A stretch of 64,000 nucleotides of DNA from assembly GCF_019458805.1 (NCBI RefSeq), contig NZ_JAIBOA010000003.1, forward strand, positions 372,001-436,000. The letters run 5' to 3'. The stretch is from Actinomadura parmotrematis (GTDB taxonomy: Bacteria; Actinomycetota; Actinomycetes; Streptosporangiales; Streptosporangiaceae). Position numbers and translations under genes: made by a program. The first letter of the stretch is position 1, and every line of letters begins with the position of its first letter. The notes beneath the pieces were generated by a model that saw only the letters and a list, made by a program, of their open reading frames with translations, made no database searches and was not told the DNA's origin. Below are positions 53,753-62,464 of the stretch, piece by piece.

Positions 53753-56587
53753 TCAGGAGAGCTGGAGCCGGGCCAGGTCGACGCGCGAGCGCAGCCCGAG
53801 GCGGCTGAAGATGTTGCGCAGGTGGTGGTCGACGGTGCGGGGGCTGATGACGAGCCGGGCGGCGATCTCCCGGTTGGTGGCGCCGCTCGCGACGAGCCGG
53901 GCGATCTGCTGTTGCTGGGCGGTGAGGCCGCCGAGCGACCCGGACGGCGCGGCGACGGCGTCGCCCGCCGCGCGCAGCTCGGCGGTCGCCTGCTCGGCCC
54001 AGCGCGGCGCGCCGCAGTGCGCGAAGGCGTGCGCGGCGTTGCGCAGGTGCTCGCGGGCGTCGCGGGGGCGCCGCTCGCGGCGGAGCCACTGCCCGTACAG
54101 CAGCTCGGTGCGGGCGAGCTCGAACTCCGAGTCGGCGGACTCGTGCAGCCGGAGCGCGGCGGCGAAGCGGCCCTCGGCGTCGCCGGCGTCACCCGCGACC
54201 AGGGCGCGGCAGCGGGCGGCGAGCGCCCGGCGGGCGGGGCTGCGGGCGAGCGCCGCCCAGCGCTCGAACGCGGCGGCGGCGCGTTCCGCCGCGCCCGCCC
54301 GCCCGGACCGCACGGCCGCCTCCACGAAGTGCGGCGCGGCCTGCATGCGGACCGTCGGATGGATCGGCGCGGCGCCGGCGGGCGTCCGCAGCCGCGCGGC
54401 GGCGTCGGCGGGCCGGTCGCCCGCCAGGTCGAGGGCGGCGAGCGCCCAGGACGCCATCGCGGCGGCGCGGGTGAGGCCGCGCCGCCCCGCCTCCTCGGTG
54501 ACGCCCGCCAGGTGCGCGAGCGCGGCCCGCTCGTCGCCGGCGAAGGCGGCGAGCAGGCCGAGCATCGCGCGCTGCTCGACGACCCGGTTGCGCTGCCCGG
54601 CGCAGCGGGCGAGCCGCATCCCCTCCGCCGCGGCCGCCTGCGCCGCCGGGTAGCGCCCGAGGGCCATCTCGCAGTGCGCCAGGACGGCGAGCGCGCGCGG
54701 TTCCAGCAGCGCGTCGCCGGTGCGGCGGGCGCCCGCGACGGCCTGCGCGGCCAGGTCGCGGGCCAGCCGGTCGTCGCCGAGGGTGAGCGCGGCGACGGCG
54801 GCGGACGCCCGCGTCGCGGGGTCGCGGTCGGCGGCGAGCTCCAGCACCCTGCCGAGGTGCCCGGCGGCCTCGTCGTAGCGGCCCTGGTGCGCCTCGGCCA
54901 TGCCGGTGGCGTGCGCGACGAGCAGCGCCGTCGCGGGCGTCGCGGGCCGCTCCAGGCGCGCCGCGCGGGCGCCGACGGCGAGCCGGACCTGCGGGTCGCC
55001 CATGAGGTCGGCGGCCTCGCCGGCCTGGACGAGCGCGGCGAGCGCCCGCGTCCGGTCGCGGGCGGCGAGCAGGTCGGCGGCCTCCAGCATCATCCAGACC
55101 GCGACGACCGGCCGCCCGTCGCACAGCTCGATCTCGCCGCGCAGCAGGTCGGCCTCGGGGTCGCTCGGTGGGACGCGGCGGAGCAGCGCGCGGGCCCGGC
55201 GCGTCCGGCCGTCCGCCCAGGCGCGGCGGGCGGCGGCGAGGAGCCGCCGGGTGCGGGTGCGCGGGTCGGTGGCGAGCTCGGCGGCGCGCTGCCAGTCGCG
55301 GGCGGTGGCGGCGGACGCGGCGAGCTCGTCGGCGAGGGCGTCGTCGGGACCGTCGGCGAGGGCCGCGCGGTGCCGGGCGCTGCCGAGGGCGCCCGCGAGC
55401 GCGCGGTGGGCGTCCCGCCGCCCGGCCTCCCCGGCCTCGGCGCGCACCGACGACCGGAGCAGCGGCCCCGGCACCTCGGCGCGGCCGTCGCGGACCTTGA
55501 GCAGCCCGGCGGCGCACGCCTCGTCCACGGCGGCGCGCCGCTTGCCGGGCGTCCCGCCGGTGGCCGCGGCCAGGGCGGGCAGCGGCAGCGGCTCCTCGGC
55601 GACGGCGGCGAGCAGCACCGCGTGCCGGGCGGGCGCCGCCAGCCGCCCGTACCGCTCGCGGTGGCGGGCCCGCACGAGCCCGTCCTCGGGGGCGGCGGCG
55701 GGCGGCGGCGCCGTTCCGGCGAGCTGCTCAAGAGTCAGCGACGACGCCAGTTCCGTGAGGGCGAGCGGGCTGCCTTCGGCGAGGTCGGCGAGCTCTACGG
55801 CGAGGTCGACGCCGAGCGTCCCGCCTGTAGCGGAGTGCAGGACGTGCAGTGCGGCCTCGTCGTCGAGCGGCGGCAGCGGGAGCCGCGGTAGATCGGCGAG
55901 GCACGGCGGGACGGGGTCGGCCGACGCGAACAGCAGGACGGCCGGGACGTCGCGGAGGCGCCGCGCGGTGAAGGCGAGCGCGGCGAGCGAGTCGGCGTCC
56001 AGCAGGTCGGCGTCGTCGACGCGGCAGAGCAGCGGCCGCTCGGCGGCGGCGCCGGTGAGCGCCGAGCAGGCCGCGAACGGCGTGCGCGACGGCGGCCGCG
56101 CCGGATGCAGCAGCCGGTGCAGGCCCGCGTAGGGCAGCCACCGCTCGGCCGCGACGCCCGCGGTGTCGAGGACGCGCATCCCGTCCGCGGGCACCGCCCG
56201 CAGCAGCGCCGACCGCCCGGACCCGGGCGGCGCCGTGACGACCAGCGCCCCGCCGTGCCCGGCCCGCGCCCCGTCCAGGAGCGCGGCGAGCACCCCCAGC
56301 TCCCGCTCCCGCCCGTGCAGCACCCGCCCGGAAACCCCGGATCCCGGCACCGCCGGCACCTCGGAGAGCACCTGCGGCCCGCCGGGTGAGGACGGGCGCG
56401 GCACGCCGGCCGCAGTCACATGCGGCTCGTGAGACGCGGGCACGTGCGGCCCGCCGGGCGCGGGCGGGCGCGGCGCGCCGCCTGCGGGCGGGCGCGGCTC
56501 GACGGCCGCCGCCGCGTGCGGCACGGCGCCCGAGGTCACGTGCGGCGGGGCGTGCGGGGCGGGGGTGGGCAAGGACGGCGGGGGCAC
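53753..56587 (-). CDS. Large LuxR-family (LAL) ATP-binding regulator
   Basis: About 944 residues from GTG 56587, which has GAGGAGG upstream. A Pro/His/Val-rich N-terminal 95 residues precede the STAND-type ATPase: Walker A-like VVTAPPGSGRSALLRA (the usual GxxGxGK[ST] has Ala for Gly and Arg for Lys) and Walker B RPLLCRVDDADLLD. A long TPR-like helical middle follows. The C-terminal LuxR helix-turn-helix is LVASGATNREIAARLVISPR, then TVDHHLRNIFSRLGLRSR. Such regulators often switch on secondary metabolism or catabolic genes. Divergent from PucR 3. Confidence 0.92.
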   Translation of the reverse strand: MPPPSLPTPAPHAPPHVTSGAVPHAAAAVEPRPPAGGAPRPPAPGGPHVPASHEPHVTAAGVPRPSSPGGPQVLSEVPAVPGSGVSGRVLHGRERELGVLAALLDGARAGHGGALVVTAPPGSGRSALLRAVPADGMRVLDTAGVAAERWLPYAGLHRLLHPARPPSRTPFAACSALTGAAAERPLLCRVDDADLLDADSLAALAFTARRLRDVPAVLLFASADPVPPCLADLPRLPLPPLDDEAALHVLHSATGGTLGVDLAVELADLAEGSPLALTELASSLTLEQLAGTAPPPAAAPEDGLVRARHRERYGRLAAPARHAVLLAAVAEEPLPLPALAAATGGTPGKRRAAVDEACAAGLLKVRDGRAEVPGPLLRSSVRAEAGEAGRRDAHRALAGALGSARHRAALADGPDDALADELAASAATARDWQRAAELATDPRTRTRRLLAAARRAWADGRTRRARALLRRVPPSDPEADLLRGEIELCDGRPVVAVWMMLEAADLLAARDRTRALAALVQAGEAADLMGDPQVRLAVGARAARLERPATPATALLVAHATGMAEAHQGRYDEAAGHLGRVLELAADRDPATRASAAVAALTLGDDRLARDLAAQAVAGARRTGDALLEPRALAVLAHCEMALGRYPAAQAAAAEGMRLARCAGQRNRVVEQRAMLGLLAAFAGDERAALAHLAGVTEEAGRRGLTRAAAMASWALAALDLAGDRPADAAARLRTPAGAAPIHPTVRMQAAPHFVEAAVRSGRAGAAERAAAAFERWAALARSPARRALAARCRALVAGDAGDAEGRFAAALRLHESADSEFELARTELLYGQWLRRERRPRDAREHLRNAAHAFAHCGAPRWAEQATAELRAAGDAVAAPSGSLGGLTAQQQQIARLVASGATNREIAARLVISPRTVDHHLRNIFSRLGLRSRVDLARLQLS

Positions 56588-56784
56588 CGCTGCCTCCTCG
56601 TGGGGGTGGGAGGCATAGCGCAGCACGGCGCGCGGCGGCGATCCAGGGGGCCGCCGCGACTGAGGGGACGGCGGCAACGCCGCCGGGAGCGGGTTGTGGC
56701 GGAGCACAATCCGGCGTCCCCGCGCTGGCCCGAACCGGGTTCGGGTGACACGATGGTCCGCCACCCCCGGCGTTGGAGGTGCCC
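56588..56784. promoter_or_regulatory. Divergent control region of the LAL and PucR 3 genes
   Basis: 197 bp. GGTTGTGGCGGAGCACAATCC and GGGTTCGGGTGACACGATGG near 56690-56760 are the likely promoters for PucR 3; no clear operator. Confidence 0.35.
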
Positions 56785-57939
56785 ATGCCGCACTCCGGCA
56801 GCTCGACCATGCGGCGCGCGGTCGCCCGGATGTCCGGGCGGATGCCCGAGCTGGCCGACCGGCTGGCCGCGCAGATCCTCGCCGGCGAGGAGTACCGCCG
56901 TCCCGCCGAGCTGCGCGACGACCTCTGGCAGGTGTGCCGGATCGGCCTCACCCACGGCGTCGAGTCGATCCTGGAGCCCGGCCGGGGCCGCACCGACCTG
57001 GAGTGGGCGGCGCGGCTCGGGCGCCGCCGCGCCGAGCAGGGCCAGCCCCTGGACCGGCTGCTGCGCGGCTACCGGCTCGCCGGCTGCGTGTTCTGGGAGG
57101 CGGTCGTGGACGCCGTCGCGCAGGACGAGCCGGAGAGCGTGCCCGCGCTCGTCCGGCACGCCACCCGCACGTGGCACACCATCGACGAGCAGTCGACCGC
57201 CGCGTCCGCCGCCTACCACCGCACCGTCTACGACCTGCTGCGCCGCAGCGAGGAGCGCTCGCAAGCGGTGCTGGACGCGCTGCTGGAGGGCAACGGCACC
57301 GACGCGACGCTGCTCGCGGCCGCCGCCGAGGTCCTGGACCTGCCCGAGCACGGCCGGTACGCGGTGGTGGTGGCGAGCGGCCCCGAGCCGCCGATCCGCG
57401 AGGCGTGGCCGGTGGACGGGCTGCGGCTGCTCTGGCGGGTCCGCGCCGACACCCAGGTCGCGCTCGCCGTCCTCGGCGGCGCCGACCTGGACGACCTCGT
57501 CGCGGCGCTCCGCCCGCACGTGCGCGTCCCGGCGGGGGTGAGCCCGGTCGTGGAGTCGCTCGCCGACCTCGCCGGCGCCCGCCGCCTCGCCGACCTGGCG
57601 CGCCGCGCGGCGGGCGAGGGCGTCGTCCTGCTCGACCGCAAGCTGCCGGACGCGCTCGTGCTGTCGCAGCCGCGCCTCGCCGCGCGCCTCGGGCAGGTCG
57701 CGCTCGGGCCCGTCCTGGAGGTCGAGGACGGCTACCGCGACGTCCTCCTGGACACCCTCGGCACCTGGCTGGACTGCGACGGCTCGACGGCGCGCGCCGC
57801 CGCGCTGCTGTACTGCCACCCCAACACGGTCCTCAACCGGCTCCGCCGCGTCGAGCGCCTGACCGGCCGCGACCTCGCCAAGCCCCGCGACATGATCGAG
57901 CTGGCCCTCGCCCTCTCCGCCACCCGCCTCCTCCCCTGA
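56785..57939 (+). CDS. PucR-family transcriptional regulator 3
   Basis: A 384-residue regulator. Sensor region with RGYRLAGCVFWEAVVDAVAQ; helix-turn-helix STARAAALLYCHPNTVLNRLRR followed by VERLTGRDLAKPRDMIELAL. GGAGGT ribosome site before ATG 56785. Third PucR protein in 19 kb. The TGA stop starts a solitary TGACCCCCCGGTCA motif. Confidence 0.9.
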   Translation: MPHSGSSTMRRAVARMSGRMPELADRLAAQILAGEEYRRPAELRDDLWQVCRIGLTHGVESILEPGRGRTDLEWAARLGRRRAEQGQPLDRLLRGYRLAGCVFWEAVVDAVAQDEPESVPALVRHATRTWHTIDEQSTAASAAYHRTVYDLLRRSEERSQAVLDALLEGNGTDATLLAAAAEVLDLPEHGRYAVVVASGPEPPIREAWPVDGLRLLWRVRADTQVALAVLGGADLDDLVAALRPHVRVPAGVSPVVESLADLAGARRLADLARRAAGEGVVLLDRKLPDALVLSQPRLAARLGQVALGPVLEVEDGYRDVLLDTLGTWLDCDGSTARAAALLYCHPNTVLNRLRRVERLTGRDLAKPRDMIELALALSATRLLP

Positions 57940-57950
57940 CCCCCCGGTCA
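57937..57950. repeat. Solitary 14-bp palindrome at the PucR 3 stop codon
   Basis: TGACCCCCCGGTCA, identical to the right-hand 14-mer of element copy 4 lying 118 bp further on, and containing the PucR 3 stop. Possibly a leftover of an earlier insertion or a local duplication. Confidence 0.65.
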
Positions 57951-57979
57951 CCCGATGTGAGGCGCCTCCGGGCATCGCG

Positions 57980-58081
57980 TGACCGGGAGGTCATCTGTCG
58001 TCGACTTGCGGCGTGTTGGCCTCTTGGAACGTTCCAAGAGGCCAACACGCCGCAAGTTGACGAAGCGTGACCCCCCGGTCA
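57980..58081. repeat. 102-bp palindromic element, copy 4
   Basis: Outer 14-mers TGACCGGGAGGTCA (57980-57993) and TGACCCCCCGGTCA (58068-58081), 6-bp spacers. The 62-bp centre (58000-58061) is palindromic at all but one pair (a wobble), with no loop and core GGAACGTTCC. Arm type B/B. Confidence 0.93.
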
Positions 58082-58097
58082 CCCGACTGGCGGGGCG

Positions 58098-59504
58098 TCA
58101 GCAGGAGGGGGCGCAGACGCGGCGGGCCATCGCCTGGGCGAAGATGCGGCGGATGTCGGCCGGGCGCTCGGCGACGTAGACGCCGCCGTGGGTGGCCTCG
58201 CCGATCCGGCGGAGCGCGGCGGTGTCGACGTCCGGCCCGAACCCGACCGTGATCACCTGGACCGGCCGGGCCGGGTCGTAGTCGCGCCGCAGCTCGGCGA
58301 CGGTGGCGTCCAGGGACGGCCCGGCGGGGTCGGCGTCGCGGCCGCCGGTGAACACCAGCACCGTGTTCACCATCTCGGGTCGGTAGCCGCGGGCGAGCGC
58401 GTGGAACGCCGCGAGGATCGAGGCGTACAGCCGCGTCCCGCCGCCGTCCTCGGCGCGCAGCGCGGCGAGCGTGCCGAGCAGCGCCTGCCGCCGCGTCGAG
58501 GACCCGAGGCGCTCGCCGAGCGGCCCGAGCGGGACGGTCCGCCGCCACCGGCCGGCGAACACCCACTGGCCGAGCTCGGTGTCGTCGGGCTGCAGCGCGA
58601 GGCCCTCCTGCGACACCCGCGCGATCATGCGCAGGCGGGGCGCCATCGGCGCCGACACGTCGATGAGCGACAGCATCCGGGAGCCGAGCGCGAGCCGGTC
58701 GAAGGACTGCAGGACGGCGCGGACCCGCGCGGCGGGCGGCGCGCTCCCGGCGGCCGGGGCGCGGAACCCCGCCGCGGCGAGCACCGGCGAGCCGAGCAGC
58801 GACCGCTCGAAGCGGGCGGCGCCGGCGGACGGCCGCAGCGTCACGAGCGGGTAGTCCAGCACCGGCGACCCGTCCTGCGGCAGCCGGAACGCGGCCCGGC
58901 GGGCGCGGGCGGCCTGCTCGCTCAGCACCGTCGCGGACGCCGCCGGGACGACGCCCTGGCGGAGCCGCCGGGCGGCCGCCGCGAACGCCGTCTCGTCCAT
59001 CGACGTGCGGGCCCGCATCAGCACCGCGAGGCCGACCGCCGAGCGGCCGGGGTCGGGGATCCGCAGCCGGACGCGGCCCGCGAGCGCGTCCCGCCACGCG
59101 CCGGGCCCGGTCATCCCGATCGGGCTGCTCGCGACGGACCGGCCGTCCACCCCCGCCTGCCGCGTCCAGAGGGTGGAGTCGGGCAGCCACACGTCGGGGC
59201 GCGGCCCGCCGCCGGGCAGGCGTCCGGTGAGCAGCGCCGTCACCGTCTCGGGCGCGGCGGTCCGGACGCTGACGCGGGTGCAGGGCCCGGCGTCCGCGCC
59301 GGCCGCCGCCGCGGCGGCGATCTCGGGGGCGGCGGCGACGTCCAGCGTCCGCACGCCGTCCCCGCACGAGCGGGCGACGTGCACGACGTAGGCGGAGGTG
59401 GACAGGGCGAGCAGCAGCGCGGCGGCGGCGGCCCGCAGGACGCCGCCGCCGCGTGTGCGGCCGCTCCGGTGCCGCCCGGCGGGGGGAACGGCCGGCGGGG
59501 TCAT
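58098..59504 (-). CDS. Substrate-binding-like and von Willebrand A domain protein
   Basis: A 468-residue membrane-anchored, outward-facing protein: one N-terminal membrane segment (VLRAAAAALLLALSTSAYVVHV), a binding-protein-like region (ARSCGDGVRTLDVAAAPEIA, RPDVWLPDSTLWTRQAG) and a C-terminal vWA domain with LIDVSAPMA, NTVLVFTGGRDADPAG and VQVITVGFG. The metal site DxSxS reads DVSAP, so the third Ser is replaced by Pro and metal binding may be altered. Actinobacterial proteins of this layout are common but uncharacterised. Followed by the cutinase gene in the same direction. Confidence 0.85.
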   Translation of the reverse strand: MTPPAVPPAGRHRSGRTRGGGVLRAAAAALLLALSTSAYVVHVARSCGDGVRTLDVAAAPEIAAAAAAGADAGPCTRVSVRTAAPETVTALLTGRLPGGGPRPDVWLPDSTLWTRQAGVDGRSVASSPIGMTGPGAWRDALAGRVRLRIPDPGRSAVGLAVLMRARTSMDETAFAAAARRLRQGVVPAASATVLSEQAARARRAAFRLPQDGSPVLDYPLVTLRPSAGAARFERSLLGSPVLAAAGFRAPAAGSAPPAARVRAVLQSFDRLALGSRMLSLIDVSAPMAPRLRMIARVSQEGLALQPDDTELGQWVFAGRWRRTVPLGPLGERLGSSTRRQALLGTLAALRAEDGGGTRLYASILAAFHALARGYRPEMVNTVLVFTGGRDADPAGPSLDATVAELRRDYDPARPVQVITVGFGPDVDTAALRRIGEATHGGVYVAERPADIRRIFAQAMARRVCAPSC

Positions 59505-59520
59505 CGGTCTCCCGGGGCGG

Positions 59521-60408
59521 TCAGGAGTTCGGGCAGGTGTTGCGGTACTGGGAGATGGCGCCGGTCGCCGCGGGCGGCGGGCAGAGGAACTGGTCGTAGC
59601 GCGTGTCGTTGTCGATGTAGCGCTTCAGCCAGGCGATGGAGTACTTGGCGATGGTGGTGTTGGCGGTGTTCGGCGCGAAGTGCGACTGCCCCGCCAGCTC
59701 CAGGTACGCCTTCTCCGACGACGCCGGGATCGAGTTGTAGAACGGGATGGAGTGCACCAGCACCGGCGCGATCGTGTCGGCCTGCGCACCGATGATCAGC
59801 GTCGGGACGCGGTCGGCGGAGAAGTTGGTGTTGAGGTCCCAGGGCGTCATCGGGATCGCGGCCTGCAGCGACGGCCGGTCGAGGGACGCCTCCAGGGTGC
59901 CGCCGCCGCCCATCGAGTGGCCCATGACGCCGAGGCGGGTCGCGTCGATGCGGGTGCGGACGGTGCTGCGCTGCGTCAGGTAGTCGAGCGCGGCCTCCAG
60001 CTCGTCGCCGCGCTGGTTCGGCTGGTCGGCGGTGGTGAGGGTGTCGATGATGAACACCACGAAGCCCTGCGAGGCGAGGCGCGGGCCGAGCCAGGACAGG
60101 CTGGACTGGTAGGCGGTGAACCCGGGCGCCATCGCGATCGCGCCGAACGTGCCGGCGGAGGTGGACGTCGGGTAGTAGATCGTGCCGCCGCCGAACCCGA
60201 GGACGGTGCCGGGCAGCACGACCGTCGAGGACGTGGCGAACGAGCCGCGCAGCGCCTCGATGCTCGCGTTGGTGGGGGCGGGACCGCGCTCGTAGGGGTT
60301 GTCGGCGGCCTGCGCGGCGGGGGCGGCGCCGAGGCCGGTCAGCGCGAGGCCGAGGGCGAGGGCGGCGGCCGCGGTGGCGCGGCGCTTCCTGCGGGGGGTG
60401 GGGGCCAT
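59521..60408 (-). CDS. Secreted cutinase/polyester hydrolase (PET-hydrolase type)
   Basis: A 295-residue exported serine esterase. Signal peptide [22 protein letters not shown]. The mature N-terminus [20 protein letters not shown] and the features below are those of Thermobifida fusca cutinases and other actinomycete polyester hydrolases. Nucleophile elbow [11 protein letters not shown]; conserved Trp in [11 protein letters not shown]; acid in [10 protein letters not shown]; catalytic His in AGQSHFAPN. His and Phe lie where the thermophilic enzymes have them (VHSIPFYNS), and two C-terminal Cys can bridge (LCPPP, NTCPNS). The oxyanion-side residue is Phe ([10 protein letters not shown]) where many relatives have Tyr. 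The ATG at 60408 has an AAGGAG site. Confidence 0.95.
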   Translation of the reverse strand: MAPTPRRKRRATAAAALALGLALTGLGAAPAAQAADNPYERGPAPTNASIEALRGSFATSSTVVLPGTVLGFGGGTIYYPTSTSAGTFGAIAMAPGFTAYQSSLSWLGPRLASQGFVVFIIDTLTTADQPNQRGDELEAALDYLTQRSTVRTRIDATRLGVMGHSMGGGGTLEASLDRPSLQAAIPMTPWDLNTNFSADRVPTLIIGAQADTIAPVLVHSIPFYNSIPASSEKAYLELAGQSHFAPNTANTTIAKYSIAWLKRYIDNDTRYDQFLCPPPAATGAISQYRNTCPNS

Positions 60409-60677
60409 GTCGACGCGCTCCTTCGGGGGAGGAGGCGGAACCGGCGTCAGGGGTGGTGTCCGGTCCGCTTCGGGGGGATATCGACGCCTGCATGGTGCGC
60501 GCGGGCCCCCGTCCCGCACATCGGCGATATCGCCCGTCTTGTCGGACGGCCCGTCCGATAACGCCTTACCGGACGCGGCGGGCGGCGGTGCGCGGGCCGT
60601 CAGCGCCCGGTCAGCGGTCCCGGCGAACCTTTCCCTCGTGAGCCCGCGACGGCGGGCCGGAACTGAGGAGAGACACC
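60409..60677. promoter_or_regulatory. Divergent control region of the cutinase and FAD monooxygenase genes
   Basis: 269 bp with two tight palindromes in tandem: GGCGATATCGCC (60523-60534) and TCGGACGG-C-CCGTCCGA (60542-60558), the second of TetR-operator character. Both lie close to the middle of the gap, so one regulator could control both directions. Confidence 0.55.
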
Positions 60678-61835
60678 ATGACGAAGGTTCTGATCTCGGG
60701 CGGCAGCATCGGCGGCCCGGCCCTCGCCTACTGGCTGGTCCGGTACGGCTTCGAGGTGACGATCGTGGAGACGGCGCCCGCGCTCCGCCTCGGCGGCCAG
60801 GCGGTGGACGTGCGCGGCCCGGCCCTGGAGGTCGCCGAGCGGATGGGCGTCCTGGACGCGGTGCGCGCCGCCCGGGTGCGGATGCGCGGCATGTCGATGG
60901 TCGACGGCGACGGCGACGAGCTGTACCGCAGCGAGGAGCACACCATCACCGGCGGCGACCTGGCCGGCCCCGACGTGGAGATCCTCCGCGAGGACCTGTC
61001 GGTCCTGCTGGCGGACGCGGCGGGCGGCGTCGACGGCGGCCCGGTGGAGTGGCTGTTCGACGACTCGATCGCGGCGCTGGAGGACACCGGCGACGCCGTC
61101 CGGGTGGTGTTCCGCGGCGGCGCCGTCCGCGACTTCGACATCGTCGTCGGCGCCGACGGCCTGCACTCCAACACCCGCCGCCTCGCGTTCGGGCCCGAGG
61201 AGGACTGCATCCGCCACCTCGGCACCTACATGGGCGTGTGGGCGGCGCCGAACACCCTCGGCCTGGACGAGTGGCAGGTCTTCCACCAGGCGCCGGGCGG
61301 CTCGTGGGGCGGCGGCGTCATGACGGTCCGCGAGAACCGCGAGCTGCGCGTCTACCTCGGCTTCGAGGCGCCCGAGCCGATCGCCTACGACCACCGCGAC
61401 CGCCGCGCCCAGCAGGCCCTGCTGCGCGAGCGCCTCGCCAACGCGGGCTGGGAGATCCCGAACCTGCTGGACGCCATGGACGCCGACCCCGGCTTCCACT
61501 TCGACGCGATGGCGCAGATCCACCTGGACTCCTGGTCGCGCGGCCGCGTCGTCCTGCTCGGCGACGCCGGGTACTGCGGGTCGCCGCTGTCGGGCCAGGG
61601 CACCAGCATGGCGATGGTCGGCGCGTACGTCCTGGCGGGCGAGCTGAAGGCGGCGGGCGGCGATCACCGGGCGGCGTTCGCGGCCTACGAGCGGGAGCTG
61701 CGCCCCTACGCCACCGCCAACCAGGAGCTCGCCCTCACCAACCGGGCCCGCGCCGAGGCCCAGCAGGCCGGCGAGGACGCCGGCGTCCCCGACTTCGCCG
61801 AGGTCGTCGCGGGCATCGACCTCACGTCCTACTGA
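60678..61835 (+). CDS. FAD-dependent aromatic/tetracycline-type monooxygenase
   Basis: A 385-residue flavoprotein hydroxylase of the group A (TetX/PHBH-like) family. FAD-binding [29 protein letters not shown], the DG motif [13 protein letters not shown], and [20 protein letters not shown] for the second FAD contact. NAD(P)H-driven hydroxylation of an aromatic or polyketide-like substrate is expected. Divergent from the cutinase across the two palindromes. Confidence 0.92.
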   Translation: MTKVLISGGSIGGPALAYWLVRYGFEVTIVETAPALRLGGQAVDVRGPALEVAERMGVLDAVRAARVRMRGMSMVDGDGDELYRSEEHTITGGDLAGPDVEILREDLSVLLADAAGGVDGGPVEWLFDDSIAALEDTGDAVRVVFRGGAVRDFDIVVGADGLHSNTRRLAFGPEEDCIRHLGTYMGVWAAPNTLGLDEWQVFHQAPGGSWGGGVMTVRENRELRVYLGFEAPEPIAYDHRDRRAQQALLRERLANAGWEIPNLLDAMDADPGFHFDAMAQIHLDSWSRGRVVLLGDAGYCGSPLSGQGTSMAMVGAYVLAGELKAAGGDHRAAFAAYERELRPYATANQELALTNRARAEAQQAGEDAGVPDFAEVVAGIDLTSY

Positions 61836-61846
61836 CCCCCGCCCCA

Positions 61847-61948
61847 TGACCACCCGGTCGCCGAAGGTTGAGATGCGGCGTGTTGGGCTCTGGGAGCGCT
61901 CCCAGAGCCCAACACGCCGCATCTCAACGTCGAGTGACCAGATGGTCA
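61847..61948. repeat. 102-bp palindromic element, copy 5
   Basis: Outer 14-mers TGACCACCCGGTCG (61847-61860) and TGACCAGATGGTCA (61935-61948), 6-bp spacers. The 62-bp centre (61867-61928) is a perfect palindrome with no loop, core GGGAGCGCTCCC. The right 14-mer supplies the stop codon of the NUDIX gene. Arm type A/A. Confidence 0.95.
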
Positions 61949-62460
61949 CGAGGTGCCGGCGAGCAGCGCCTCGTAAAGGGGCAGCCAGGGCTGCGGGCCG
62001 CAGCGGGCGGCGACGTCGGCGCGGCCCGCCCACGCGGCCTCCGCGGCCTCGAAGCCCGCGGCGGGCCGCGTCGGCGCGCCGTCGCCGTCGACGCGGGCGG
62101 CGTAGAAGGCCATGAAGGTGCGCGGCGGGTAGCCGTAGGCGGCGGGCGCGTCCTCCAGCAGGGTGATCGCGAGGCCGCCGAGCAGGCGGAGCCGGCCGGG
62201 CGGCAGGACGAGGCCGGTCTCCTCGGCCAGCTCGCGGGCCGCCGCCCGGACGGGCGTCTCGCCCGGTTCGACGTGGCCGCCGGGCACCTCCCAGGACCGG
62301 CCGGGCCGCTCCACCCGCGTCAGCAGGGTGCGGCCGGCGCCATCCACCGCCAGCACGAACGCCGAGGTGACGGGGCGGTCGCCGGGCAGGGCGCCGGTGA
62401 GCAGGACGTCCACGCGGTGCCGGGGTGCGATCCACGGCACCGTCACCGACGCGAGCAGGG

Positions 62461-62464
<4 letters not shown>
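61946..62464 (-). CDS. NUDIX hydrolase
   Basis: A 172-residue pyrophosphohydrolase. The NUDIX box is complete: GGHVEPGETPVRAAARELAE followed by ETGL (G-x5-E-x7-REL-x-EE-x-G pattern). It probably cleans up a nucleotide or sugar-nucleotide diphosphate. The start overlaps the cobN stop (ATGA), so it is translated with cobN; the stop is formed by the palindromic element. Confidence 0.92.
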
